The notes beneath the pieces were generated by a model. It had not been told where the DNA came from, did no database searches, and saw only the letters and a list, made by a program, of their open reading frames with translations. DNA of 64,000 nucleotides from JABDIP01 sp965227455 (GTDB lineage Bacteria > Pseudomonadota > Alphaproteobacteria > DSM-16000 > Inquilinaceae), in assembly GCA_965227455.1 (NCBI GenBank), contig OZ245752.1, positions 868,001 to 932,000 on the forward strand, written 5' to 3'. Shown one piece after another: positions 34,837 through 43,324 of this stretch (positions are counted from its first letter, which is position 1; every line of letters begins with the position of its first letter). Both the position numbers and the translations under genes were made by a program.

Positions 34837-35565
34837 ATGCCAAAGCTCAAGAACCGCAAGCTCCGCAAGGAGATCATCGCCGCCTGCCGCGCCATGAACG
34901 AACTGGGGATCAACCAGGGCACGTCCGGCAATATCAGCGCCCGCATCGATGGCGGCTTCCTGATCACCCCATCGGGCGTCCCGTACGACCTGATGGAGCC
35001 GGAGCAGATCGTCGAGATGGATCTGTCCGGCGGCTATTACGGCGAGTTCCTGCCGTCGAGCGAATGGCGCATGCATTTCGACGTCTTCCGCGCCAAGCCG
35101 GAGGCGGGGGCCGTGGTGCACACCCATTCCACCTTCTGCACCGCGCTCGCCTGCCGGCATCTGAAGATTCCGGCCTTCCACTACATGATCGGCGTCGGCG
35201 GCGGCACCGATATCCGCTGTGCCAAATACGCCACCTTCGGGACCCAGGAGCTGTCCGACCACATGCTGGTGGCGCTGGAGGACCGTAAGGCCTGCCTGCT
35301 GGCCAATCACGGCATGATCTGCTTCGGTCCCAACCTCCGGAAGGCCATGTGGCTGGCCGAGGAGGTCGAGACCCTGGCGCGGCAATACTGGTACACCAAG
35401 CGCGACGGCAAGCCGGTGATCCTCTCCGACGAAGAGATGGAGGGCGTCCTGGCGCGCTTCGGGAGCTACGGCAAGCAGCGCAAGGATTTGAAGCCGGGCG
35501 AGGCGCTGGCCGTCGAACCGCCGCCGCGCCGCGATGCGCCGGCTGCCAGGGAAGCGGCGGAGTAG
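34837..35565 (+). CDS. Class II aldolase (L-fuculose-phosphate aldolase-like)
   Basis: 242 residues. The N-terminal GINQGTSGNISARIDGGFLI, then TPSGVPYDLM, fits the class II aldolase/adducin family. Zinc ligands are the HTHS pair (GAVVHTHSTFCTAL) and the later His in LANHGMICFG; the catalytic Glu is in SSEWRMHFDVF. L-fuculose-phosphate aldolase makes DHAP and lactaldehyde. It pairs with the divergent FGGY kinase and, 27 bp downstream, a PfkB kinase. An Arg/Pro/Ala-rich tail of about 25 residues follows the usual fold end. Confidence 0.85.
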   Translation: MPKLKNRKLRKEIIAACRAMNELGINQGTSGNISARIDGGFLITPSGVPYDLMEPEQIVEMDLSGGYYGEFLPSSEWRMHFDVFRAKPEAGAVVHTHSTFCTALACRHLKIPAFHYMIGVGGGTDIRCAKYATFGTQELSDHMLVALEDRKACLLANHGMICFGPNLRKAMWLAEEVETLARQYWYTKRDGKPVILSDEEMEGVLARFGSYGKQRKDLKPGEALAVEPPPRRDAPAAREAAE

Positions 35566-35592
35566 CGCCGGCGAGGAGGGGAGCGGCAAGCG

Positions 35593-36519
35593 ATGATCGT
35601 CAGTTGCGGCGAGGCGCTGATCGATTTTGTGCCGATGACCGGGTCGGCCGGCGAGGCCGGCTACCGGCCTCTTCCCGGCGGGTCTCCCTTCAACGTCGCA
35701 ATCGCCGCCGCCCGGCTCGGCCAGCCGGCCGGGTTCTTGAGCCGGGTCTCGACCGACTTCTTCGGCGACCAGCTGGTCACCACCCTGCAAGCGAATGCGG
35801 TGGACACCGGCCTGGTGGTGCGCGGCGAGGAATCCAGCACCCTGGCCTTCGTCGCCCTGGCGCCCGGCGAGGAGCCCCGCTACGCCTTCTTCAACACCGG
35901 GGCCGCCGATCGCAGCCTGGTGGCCGCCGACGTGCCGGACTCGATTCCCGACCCCATCGCCTGCCTGCATTTCGGCTCGTTCTCACTGGCCGTGGAACCG
36001 GCGGCGACGACTCTGGCCGGGTTGATGGCGCGGGAGAGCGGCCGGCGGGTGATCTCGCTGGATCCGAATGTGCGCCCGACCCTGGTCGGCGAGCGCACCG
36101 CCTATGTCGAGCGGCTGGAAGCGCTGATCCGGCTGGCCAGCATCGTCAAGGTCAGTGCCGCCGATCTGGACTGGCTCTATCCGGGTGAGCCGGCCGATAC
36201 CGTCGCCCGGCGCTGGCTCGACACCGGCCCATCGGTCATCGCCGTTACGGCAGGCGAGCGCGGCGCCTTCGGGCTGACCGGGCGCCTGCGCGCCGAGGCC
36301 AGGGGCGCTTCGGTGGAGGTGGTCGACACGGTCGGTGCCGGCGATACGTTCCAGGCCGGGCTGCTGGTCCGGCTGGCCGAGCTTGGCCGCCTCTCGGTGG
36401 ACGGGCTGGAGGTGTTGGGCGAAGCGGAACTGGCCGATGCGCTGGCCTTCGCTGGCCGTGCCGCCGCCATCACCTGCACCCGTCCGGGCGCCGACCCACC
36501 GCGTCGCGACGAGCTCTAG
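35593..36519 (+). CDS. PfkB-family carbohydrate kinase (fructokinase-like)
   Basis: 308 residues: MIVSCGEALIDFVPMTGSAG, GGSPFNVAIAAARLGQPAGF, SLDPNVRPTLVGE, IVKVSAADLDWLYPGE, VIAVTAGERGAFGLTG and DTVGAGDTFQAGLLVRLAEL with the catalytic Asp. The pattern is fructokinase/2-keto-sugar kinase-like. It follows the aldolase gene closely on the same strand. Its TAG stop and the TAG of the convergent lipoprotein gene overlap in one CTAG (36516-36519). Confidence 0.87.
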   Translation: MIVSCGEALIDFVPMTGSAGEAGYRPLPGGSPFNVAIAAARLGQPAGFLSRVSTDFFGDQLVTTLQANAVDTGLVVRGEESSTLAFVALAPGEEPRYAFFNTGAADRSLVAADVPDSIPDPIACLHFGSFSLAVEPAATTLAGLMARESGRRVISLDPNVRPTLVGERTAYVERLEALIRLASIVKVSAADLDWLYPGEPADTVARRWLDTGPSVIAVTAGERGAFGLTGRLRAEARGASVEVVDTVGAGDTFQAGLLVRLAELGRLSVDGLEVLGEAELADALAFAGRAAAITCTRPGADPPRRDEL

Positions 36520-37373
36520 CGCGTCGCCAGGTTGGTCAGTTCGATCTTGTCGCCGTCGACGGTCCAGGTGCCCGCACTGGTCTGGACATAGAGCGGCACG
36601 CCATAGGCCAGGCTGGTATACACATGGGTCTCCAGCGGCCAGGCCGTGGCCAGATGGGTCAGGAACAGCCCGGCCGGCTCGGTGCCTTCCGGCGGCCGGA
36701 CCGGCACGATCTGGCAGGTCAGCGACAGCGACCGGGTACCGAGCGATGTCAGGCCGTCGGGCGAGACCTGCGCCATCGCGTGCCCGGCCAGGATCCGCTC
36801 GCCGGGATTCATCGACGCTACCATAAGGTAGACCAGCCAGCCTTGCTGGCCGATCAGCGTGGCCGGTATCACCACCGTGTTGTAGTTGGTGGCGCATTGC
36901 GGCTGGAGATCGGCAATCGCCGTTTCGCGGGCGTTGTACATCAGCGCCAGCTCGCCGACGAGCGGCGTGTCCGGCGCCGTCGGCAACAGGGTCGGGGTGC
37001 CGGCCAGCCCGCCCGGGAAGGCGACCTCATAGCCGACCAGGCGCCGTCCGCCCTCTTCGGCGACATAGGTCACCAGCAGCGAGCCTTCGCCTTCCTGGGT
37101 AACCCACCCCTTGATCCGCTCCTCGCCGGCCAGGGCGCCGGAATCCAGCAGCAATTCGGTGGCGAAGGCGGTCGCGTAATCCTTCTGGTAGATGGCGCGG
37201 CCCAGCACCGCCGACCGCCGGACGGATTCCCGATAGAGGCTGGCCGTGGCGGCGATGTCCTCTTCGGACGGCGCGGCGGCGACCTCATAGGTCGAATCGC
37301 CGCCGGCCGCGGTTTGCGGATTGGGCGCGCAGGCCGCCAATGCGGCCAGCAGGACCGGAACAAGACATCTCAT
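36516..37373 (-). CDS. Lipoprotein of unknown function
   Basis: The start at 37373 gives 285 residues with a lipoprotein signal peptide; the lipobox is LAAC (Cys15) in MRCLVPVLLAALAACAPNPQ. The mature protein has no family I recognise. Visible parts include YRESVRRSAVLGRAIYQKDY, GWVTQEGEGSLLVTYVAEEG, QCATNYNTVVIPATLIGQQG and WLVYLMVAS. It is probably tethered to the inner face of the outer membrane. GGGGAG lies about 12 bases before the ATG. Confidence 0.75.
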   Translation of the reverse strand: MRCLVPVLLAALAACAPNPQTAAGGDSTYEVAAAPSEEDIAATASLYRESVRRSAVLGRAIYQKDYATAFATELLLDSGALAGEERIKGWVTQEGEGSLLVTYVAEEGGRRLVGYEVAFPGGLAGTPTLLPTAPDTPLVGELALMYNARETAIADLQPQCATNYNTVVIPATLIGQQGWLVYLMVASMNPGERILAGHAMAQVSPDGLTSLGTRSLSLTCQIVPVRPPEGTEPAGLFLTHLATAWPLETHVYTSLAYGVPLYVQTSAGTWTVDGDKIELTNLATR

Positions 37374-37491
37374 CGCCGCACGACTCCCCGCCGGGCCCCA
37401 GATCACAGGTAACAATTGGTTGGCGCCCTATGATGGTCGGGAATGTGGCGGCATGTGGATCGCGATTGTGAAATCCCGAATTCGCCGGAAG

Positions 37492-37710
37492 CTATGAATC
37501 CTGGTCAGGGCTGCTGGGCTTGTTGGCGGTGCGGTAGTTCGGCCCCAGGAAGAATTCCCAGATCGCGTAGCCGTTTACCGCGCCGGCCAGGATCAGCCAG
37601 AAGGATTGCTGGCCGATCAGTTCGAACACAAGCCAGGCGACGCACACCGCCATGGTGATGACCCGGCGGTGGAGCGGAATAAACCAGGGATGGGGCTCGG
37701 AAGAGAACAT
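37492..37710 (-). CDS. Small membrane protein, 72 residues
   Basis: Two hydrophobic helices (VITMAVCVAWLVFELIGQ and FWLILAGAVNGYAIWEFFLG) follow a short N-terminal stretch with an HRR cluster, and a polar tail ends the protein. No known family. The aromatic, ordered composition suggests a real gene, though no good ribosome site is seen. It stands alone between the lipoprotein gene and the repeat element. Confidence 0.55.
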   Translation of the reverse strand: MFSSEPHPWFIPLHRRVITMAVCVAWLVFELIGQQSFWLILAGAVNGYAIWEFFLGPNYRTANKPSSPDQDS

Positions 37711-37779
37711 GGCGGACGCTGGCTATGGCTATTTGTACGCAATGATAGGCGAGTGTACCCAGCCTTGCGAGCGGCTCTG

Positions 37780-37905
37780 GCCCTCACCGGGTCGACGCTG
37801 ACGCGTCGCCCACCCTCTCCCAGTGGGAGAGGGTCGTCCGATTCCGGCGCGCAACCCTCTCCCCCTGGGAGAGGGTGGACTGCCGCAGGCAGGCCGGGTG
37901 AGGGC
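37780..37905. repeat. Compound palindromic intergenic element with two inner hairpins
   Basis: The outer arms GCCCTCACC (37780-37788) and GGTGAGGGC (37897-37905) enclose two near-identical hairpins, ACCCTCTCCC/GGGAGAGGGT at 37812-37834 and 37854-37876, each with a 3-base loop. This is a dispersed proteobacterial intergenic repeat, lying upstream of the MBL hydrolase gene. Confidence 0.8.
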
Positions 37906-37980
37906 AAGCCGGCGCATCCGTATTGCATTTGTACGCCGTTCCGCCTTGACCCAGCCCGCCGTGTCGGGCAGGTCGGGGCC

Positions 37981-39006
37981 ATGAATGGACACACACTGAC
38001 CTATGCCTTCGAGATGCCGCCCGCTGCCGGGCAGGTGCTGGAGGTCGCCCCCGGCGTGCTGTGGATCCGCATGCCGCTGCCCTTCGCGCTGGACCATGTG
38101 AACCTGTGGTGCCTGGAGGATGGCGATGGCTGGTGCCTGATCGACACCGGATTTCCCAACGACGAGATCAAGGCGCATTGGGAGACCCTGCTTTCCGGGC
38201 CGTTGGCCGGGCGGCCGGTCTCCAGGATCCTGGCCACCCACATGCACCCGGACCATATCGGCCTCGCCGGCTGGCTGGCCGAGCGCTGCGGCGCGGAATT
38301 CATTGCCACCCAGGCGGAATGGCTGGCGTCCCGCATGTTGTGGCTCGACGATACGGACGGGCTGGCGGACGCCTATGGCAGGTTCTATCGCCGGGCCGGG
38401 CTGGACGACGCGAGGGTGGAGATGCTGGTGCGCCGGCGCAGCGCCTATCGCCATATCGTCAGCCCGATCCCGGCCGTGTTCCGGCCGATCCGGCACGGCG
38501 ACACGCTGACCATAGGGGGCCGGGACTGGCAGGTGCTGACCGGCCAAGGGCATTCGCCGGAGCATGCCTGCCTCTTCGCGCCGGATCTCAACCTGCTGAT
38601 CGCCGGCGACCAGGTGCTGCCGAAGATCAGCCCGAATATCAGCGTCTGGCCCTCGGCGCCCGAGGCGGATCCGCTGGGCGAATTCCTCCGCAGCTTTGCG
38701 ATCTTCGACGGGCTTCCTGACGACGTGTTGGTGCTGCCGTCCCATGGCCTGCCGTTCCGCGGATTGGCGACCAGGATCGCGGCGCTGGCGGGCCATCATG
38801 ACGAGCGGCTGTCGGTGACCCTGGAGGCCTGCGCCGCGCCGGCCGAGGCCATGGCGGTGACCGGCGCCCTGTTTCCCCGGCAGCTCGACCAGCATCAGAT
38901 GATGTTCGCGTTGGGCGAGGCGCTGGCGCATCTCAACCGGCTGGTGACGCTCGGCGAAATCGGTCGCAGCCTTGAGGATGGGCGCTGGCGGTTCGTGACG
39001 ATCTAG
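37981..39006 (+). CDS. MBL-fold metallo-hydrolase
   Basis: 341 residues. The metal motif THMHPDHIG (His87, His89, Asp91, His92) is preceded by WCLIDTGFPNDEIKAHW, with further ligands in GQGHSPEHACLFAPDLNLL and IAGDQVLP and a late His in VLPSHGLPFRGL. The C-terminal helices resemble winged-helix tails of glyoxalase II/LACTB2-like enzymes. The opening residues resemble the glyoxalase-type branch with VAPGVLWIRMPLPFALDHVN, then LWCLEDGDG. It is cytoplasmic, hydrolysing a thioester, lactone or phosphodiester; the substrate is not evident. Confidence 0.88.
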   Translation: MNGHTLTYAFEMPPAAGQVLEVAPGVLWIRMPLPFALDHVNLWCLEDGDGWCLIDTGFPNDEIKAHWETLLSGPLAGRPVSRILATHMHPDHIGLAGWLAERCGAEFIATQAEWLASRMLWLDDTDGLADAYGRFYRRAGLDDARVEMLVRRRSAYRHIVSPIPAVFRPIRHGDTLTIGGRDWQVLTGQGHSPEHACLFAPDLNLLIAGDQVLPKISPNISVWPSAPEADPLGEFLRSFAIFDGLPDDVLVLPSHGLPFRGLATRIAALAGHHDERLSVTLEACAAPAEAMAVTGALFPRQLDQHQMMFALGEALAHLNRLVTLGEIGRSLEDGRWRFVTI

Positions 39007-39034
39007 GTCGCGGGGGCTGTCCCGTCGGATGGGC

Positions 39035-40300
39035 TCATTCCGCCGGTTCCGGCACGGTGTCTGGCGACGGCAGCTGCTTCGGCAGCACCGCGACGGCGGC
39101 CAGGATGACCACCGCGGCGACGGCCAGGATCCGGAACAGGGTGTCGAATCCCCAATTGTGGTAGACGAACCCGATCAGGGGCAGCGTCGCCGCCAGCACC
39201 GAGAAGCTGACCACGTAGCGCACGCCGTAGATGCGCGCCCGATAGGCGCCGCTGGCGGTCTTGCCGATCATGAAGTCGTTGATCGGGATCTGCCCGAAGG
39301 CCCCCAGCATGAACCCGAGCGCCACGGCCAGGGCCGACCCGTCGGTCAGACCGGGCATGGCGGAGAAGAACACAAGCTGCAGGCCCGCCACTGCCATGAA
39401 CACCCGGCGCGGCCCGAACCGGTCCAGCATGCGTCCGACCACCAGCTGCGCGATGGAGGCGACGGCGAAAACGATGAAGGCCAGCGACCCGATCATGGTC
39501 GCCATATCGCCCGACTGGCCCGCCGCCGTGAGGCCGCCGATCCAGGAGGACAGGTCGGACGCCAGACCCTGCAGGCGCTCCTCGAAGATCTTCGGCAGCG
39601 CGAAGGTGGTGGCCTGAAAGATGATCGAGGAGACGGCGGCGGTCACGAAGACGATGGCCGCCACGCGGATCAGCAGCGCCTTGTAGCTGGGCGAGGGGCC
39701 GGGCGTCGCACTGTCCGGTCGCGCCCGCGCAGCCCTGCGCTCTGCACGGATGCCCTCCCGGCGCAGCACCATGTAGACCAGCCCCACGGCGATGGAGAAC
39801 AGTCCCGGCAGGATGAACGCCATGCGCCAGCCGCCGTGGTCGATCAGGAACCCCGTGATCAGCGCCGCACTGGCCACGCCCAGATTGCCCCAGACCCCGT
39901 TGGTGGCAATGCGCATGCCCGTGTCGCGCCACTTCGTCGTGACGATGGCCAGGCCGACCGGGTGATAGATGGCGGCGAACATGCCTATGACGAACAGCCC
40001 GGCGCCGATCTGCAACGGCGTCTGGGCGAAGCCGGTGGCGATGGAGACCGCGCCGATGCCGAAGAAGAACACGCACATCATGCCGTCGCGGCTCCACCGG
40101 TCGGCCAGCCAACCGGCCGGCAGGGAGAAGGCGCCGAACGCGAAGAATCCCGGCGTCGCATAGGCCAGCAACTCGGCATAGCCGATCCCCCATTCGCGAT
40201 AGAGCACCAGTGCTGCGACGGTCGCAAAGATCAAGGTGAACAGGTGGTCCAGGAAGTGACCGATGTTCAGCAGGAAGAAGTAGAGACGATCCCTGGCCAT
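39035..40300 (-). CDS. MFS transporter
   Basis: The start at 40300 (MARDRLYFFLLNIGHFLDHL) gives 421 residues with about twelve membrane helices in two bundles and a charged central loop (REGIRAERRAARARPD). The loop-2 signature reads AGWLADRWSRDGMM, and the second-half equivalent is VVGRMLDRFGPRR. Such NIGHFLDHL-opening carriers form a group of alphaproteobacterial MFS proteins of unknown substrate. The ATG has no strong ribosome site. It is divergent from the hydrolase-OsmC gene. Confidence 0.85.
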   Translation of the reverse strand: MARDRLYFFLLNIGHFLDHLFTLIFATVAALVLYREWGIGYAELLAYATPGFFAFGAFSLPAGWLADRWSRDGMMCVFFFGIGAVSIATGFAQTPLQIGAGLFVIGMFAAIYHPVGLAIVTTKWRDTGMRIATNGVWGNLGVASAALITGFLIDHGGWRMAFILPGLFSIAVGLVYMVLRREGIRAERRAARARPDSATPGPSPSYKALLIRVAAIVFVTAAVSSIIFQATTFALPKIFEERLQGLASDLSSWIGGLTAAGQSGDMATMIGSLAFIVFAVASIAQLVVGRMLDRFGPRRVFMAVAGLQLVFFSAMPGLTDGSALAVALGFMLGAFGQIPINDFMIGKTASGAYRARIYGVRYVVSFSVLAATLPLIGFVYHNWGFDTLFRILAVAAVVILAAVAVLPKQLPSPDTVPEPAE

Positions 40301-40443
40301 CTCGGCACGGTATCCGCGCGGCGGGAAATCCGCCAGAGCGCGGTCACGACTCGTCACGAGACTGCCAGCGGGCCGTAACCGCCTTGGTGTCCGGGCATCT
40401 TTGTGGTGAAACAGGTCGACCCATGCGGCGAGGAGGCTACCCC

Positions 40444-41667
40444 ATGCGCACCGAGAAGCTCGAATTCCCCGGCGCGACCGGCGCCACGCTGGCGGCACGG
40501 CTGGACAGTCCGGACGGTCCGCCGCGCGCCTATGCGCTGTTCGCGCATTGCTTTACCTGCACCAAGGACATCTTCGCGGCCAGTCGCATCGCCCAGGCCC
40601 TCGCCGATAGCGGTATCGCCGTGCTGCGCTTCGACTTCACCGGGCTCGGCTCCAGCGAGGGCGAGTTCGCCAACACCAACTTCACCTCCAATGTCGGCGA
40701 CCTGCTGGCGGCGGTGGACTATCTGCGCGAGACCCGCGAGGCGCCGAAGCTGCTGATCGGCCACAGCCTGGGCGGTGCCGCGGTGCTGGCCGCAGCCGGC
40801 GAAGTGCCCGAGGCCCAGGCCGTCGCCACCATCGGCGCGCCGCACGACCCGGGTCATGTGGCGCATCTGTTCCAGGACAATGTGGAGGAGATCGAGGCCA
40901 AGGGCGAAGCCGAGGTGCTGCTGGTCGGCCGGCCGTTCCGCATCCAGAAGCAGTTCATCGACGACATCCAGAACCAGCGCCAGGACGAGCGCATCGCCTC
41001 CCTGAAGAAGGCATTGCTGGTGTTCCATTCGCCCATCGACGACACCGTCGGCATCGAGAATGCAGGGCTGATCTTCGGTGCCGCCAAGCATCCCAAGAGC
41101 TTCGTCTCCCTGGACAAGGCCGACCATCTGCTCTCCAAGCGGGCCGATGCGGAGTATGTCGCCACGGTGCTGTCCGCCTGGTCGTCCCGCTATGTTGTGG
41201 CCGACGCGCCGGCGGTGCCGGAGGTGAAGACGGTCAAGGGCGCGGTGGTGGTCCAGGAGACCGGCTGGGGGCCGTTCCAGCAGGCCATCGCCGCCGGGCC
41301 GCACCGGCTGCTGGCCGACGAACCGGAGAGCTATGGCGGCAAGGATACCGGGCCGACGCCTTACGACTTGCTGCTGGCCGGGCTCGGCGCCTGCACCGTG
41401 ATGACGGTGCGGCTCTACGCCAACCGCAAGAAATGGCCGCTGGAGCGGGCCCATGCGGTGCTGCGCCACGAGAAGATCCATGCCGAGGATTGCGCTGATT
41501 GCGAGACCAAGGAGGGCCGCATCGACCACATCACCCGCGAGCTTCGCTTCTATGGCGATCTCGACGCCGAGCAGCGCGCCAAGCTGCTGGAGATCTCCGA
41601 GAAATGCCCGGTGCACCGCACCCTGCATTCCGAAGTCAAGATCGACACTGCTGAGGCTGAGGGGTAG
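40444..41667 (+). CDS. Bifunctional alpha/beta hydrolase-OsmC fusion protein
   Basis: 407 residues. Residues 1-255 form an alpha/beta hydrolase: AYALFAHCFTCTKDIFAASR, LRFDFTGLGSSEGEFANTNF, nucleophile GHSLGG (Ser108), the Asp region SPIDDTVGIENA and the late His in DKADHLLSK. Residues about 270-405 are an OsmC domain with LLAGLGACTVMTVRLYANRK and ISEKCPVHRTLHSEVKI. The fusion is a known family; the hydrolase probably releases a product handled by the thiol-active OsmC part. Both active sites look complete. Confidence 0.9.
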   Translation: MRTEKLEFPGATGATLAARLDSPDGPPRAYALFAHCFTCTKDIFAASRIAQALADSGIAVLRFDFTGLGSSEGEFANTNFTSNVGDLLAAVDYLRETREAPKLLIGHSLGGAAVLAAAGEVPEAQAVATIGAPHDPGHVAHLFQDNVEEIEAKGEAEVLLVGRPFRIQKQFIDDIQNQRQDERIASLKKALLVFHSPIDDTVGIENAGLIFGAAKHPKSFVSLDKADHLLSKRADAEYVATVLSAWSSRYVVADAPAVPEVKTVKGAVVVQETGWGPFQQAIAAGPHRLLADEPESYGGKDTGPTPYDLLLAGLGACTVMTVRLYANRKKWPLERAHAVLRHEKIHAEDCADCETKEGRIDHITRELRFYGDLDAEQRAKLLEISEKCPVHRTLHSEVKIDTAEAEG

Positions 41668-41750
41668 TCGGGGCCGCGAGCCGGCCGTCTGCCGTGTTCG
41701 GACACGCCGCATTGCGGCGGCGGCGGTTCGACCCCGCCACACCCACTCTC

Positions 41751-41864
41751 GTCGTCCCCGGGCTTGACCCGGGGACCCATCCATCGGCCGCGACCTATGC
41801 TCCCGGTGTGAATTGCGTTTGCACGTCCGGCACCATGGGTCCCCGGGTCAAGCCCGGGGACGAC
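41751..41864. repeat. Perfect 30-bp inverted repeat (GTCGTCCCCGGG type)
   Basis: The left arm at 41751-41780 (GTCGTCCCCGGGCTTGACCC and on to ACCCAT) is matched exactly by the right arm at 41835-41864, with 54 bases between. Elements of this sequence type are dispersed between genes in many alphaproteobacteria. It lies between two genes on the same strand and can act as a transcript-stabilising or terminating fold. Confidence 0.85.
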
Positions 41865-41905
41865 GCCGGCGTGAAGCGCTCAATCAACCGAGGAACCGAG
41901 CGACG

Positions 41906-42622
41906 GTGATCTCGCGCCGAAAGCTGCTGCAATCCCTGCCAGCAGTTCCTGCCGGGTTGGCGGCATCGGCCGCTGTTGCGTCGGACCCGATCTCCGGCAC
42001 GGTCTTCGACCTCTCGCGCCACAAGATGTCCCTGCATTGGAAGGACGAGACCGGTAAACCCTATGGGTCGATCCGGGCCGTGGCCGATGCCCTCGCCAAT
42101 CGGGGCGAGCGGGTGGCGGCCGTGACCAATGCCGGGATCTATGAGACGGACGGCTCGCCGCTCGGCCTGCATGTGGAGGAGGGCGCGGTCCTGCGGCCGT
42201 TGAACCGGGGAGCCGGGACCGGCAATTTCTATCTGAAGCCCAACGGCGTCTTTTCCGTCGCCTCCGGCGTGGCGCGGATCGTCGAGACCTCGAAGTTCCG
42301 CATGGACGACACCGTCTCCATCGCCACCCAGAGCGGCCCGCTCCTGGTCATCGACGGGGCGATCCATCCCGCATTCCGCGAGCGATCGACCAGCCGGCGC
42401 AGCCGCAATGCGGTGGGGGTGCGTTCCGACGGGGCGGTGGTGCTGGCCATGACCCGGACGCCGGTCAATTTTTGGACCCTGGGCATGTTCATGCGCGACC
42501 GCATGGGCTGCCCATGGGCGCTCTACCTAGACGGCGTGATCTCGCAGCTCTGGCTGTCCGGTGATCCGCCGCCGGAGACCCGTTACCCCTATGTCGGAAT
42601 GCTGGCGGTGACCGAGCGCTGA
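41906..42622 (+). CDS. Phosphodiester glycosidase family protein (DUF2233), Tat-exported
   Basis: The GTG at 41906 gives 238 residues. The N-terminus ISRRKLLQSLPAVPAGLAAS has a twin-arginine motif, so it should be exported folded. The domain shows AVTNAGIYETDGSPLGLHVE, LKPNGVF, ATQSGPLLVIDGAIHPAF, SRRSRNAVGVRSDGAVVLAM and the end CPWALYLDGVISQLWLSGD. NAGPA/phosphodiester glycosidases remove sugar-phosphate caps from glycans; bacterial members are poorly studied. The 30-bp palindrome lies upstream and a 31-bp palindrome downstream. Confidence 0.85.
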   Translation: MISRRKLLQSLPAVPAGLAASAAVASDPISGTVFDLSRHKMSLHWKDETGKPYGSIRAVADALANRGERVAAVTNAGIYETDGSPLGLHVEEGAVLRPLNRGAGTGNFYLKPNGVFSVASGVARIVETSKFRMDDTVSIATQSGPLLVIDGAIHPAFRERSTSRRSRNAVGVRSDGAVVLAMTRTPVNFWTLGMFMRDRMGCPWALYLDGVISQLWLSGDPPPETRYPYVGMLAVTER

Positions 42623-42624
42623 CT

Positions 42625-42748
42625 AGCGCATTATCCGCTCACGCGGAATCGGCACCAGCCCGCTCCCCCGCCCGGCCACCCAACTCCAGTATCCTCAGGG
42701 TGGCCGGGCGGGGGAGCGGGCTGGTGCCGGTCGAACAATTAATGCGCT
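42625..42748. terminator. Long dyad with perfect 31-bp arms between convergent genes
   Basis: The arms 42651-42681 (GGCACCAGCCCGCTCCCCCG and on) and 42698-42728 are exactly complementary over 31 bases around a 16-base loop. An outer pair, AGCGCATTA (42625-42633) and TAATGCGCT (42740-42748), extends the symmetry to the stops of both flanking convergent genes. It surely folds in RNA and probably terminates both. Confidence 0.85.
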
Positions 42749-43229
42749 ATCGGCCCAACAGGCCGCGGATGAAGGATTTCACCGGATCGTCATTGTCGCG
42801 GGGCCGCGGGCGATCGGTCTGCGGCCGGTCGCTGCTGCCGAAGAAGCTGCGCGACGAGGATTGGCCGCTCACCGCCGGGGCGGCCGGCCGGGTGATCGGT
42901 GCCGACCGGGCCGAGATATCGGCTTCGCTGCCGACCGCGCCCGCATGGCCGGCGCTGATCATGCCGGTGATCATCGCCGGGGCCACGATGCCGAGCTGGA
43001 ACAGCTTCTTCGGGTCGGCCTCGGATTTGTGCAGGCCGGCCCACAATCCACCGACGACGAACAGCCCGACGACGCGGACCGCGTAGCCGATGATCGTCAG
43101 CATGCTGCCGCCCTGCCGCAACTCGTCCAGGTACAGGGCGATGGTCTGGGCTTCCAGAATCAGGAATGTCGCCAGGATCGGCGCCAGCCCCCCAAGTCCG
43201 CCCCACAGGAACCGATTGAGCATCGTCAT
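42747..43229 (-). CDS. Membrane protein of unknown function
   Basis: 160 residues with two hydrophobic helices (FLWGGLGGLAPILATFLILE and IGYAVRVVGLFVVGGLWAGL) and a third weaker one (IVAPAMITGMISAGHAGAVG). A Ser/Arg/Pro-rich tail (SSDRPQTDRPRPRDNDD) precedes a closing KSFIRGLLGR. It is like many small alphaproteobacterial membrane proteins of no known role. AGGA lies 10 bases before the ATG. Confidence 0.65.
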   Translation of the reverse strand: MTMLNRFLWGGLGGLAPILATFLILEAQTIALYLDELRQGGSMLTIIGYAVRVVGLFVVGGLWAGLHKSEADPKKLFQLGIVAPAMITGMISAGHAGAVGSEADISARSAPITRPAAPAVSGQSSSRSFFGSSDRPQTDRPRPRDNDDPVKSFIRGLLGR

Positions 43230-43324
43230 GGCCGAATCATCCTATGTGGTTGCCACAAGCCTATCACGGACCCGCCTGGATACGCATGGCCGTGCGGTAT
43301 GGTCGGTCCGATTGTGAGTCACGG

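Noticed and set aside
34048..35970. A 640-codon minus-strand open frame
   Set aside because: It crosses the second FGGY kinase, the class II aldolase and the start of the PfkB kinase gene in other frames; none of it is protein-like on its own.
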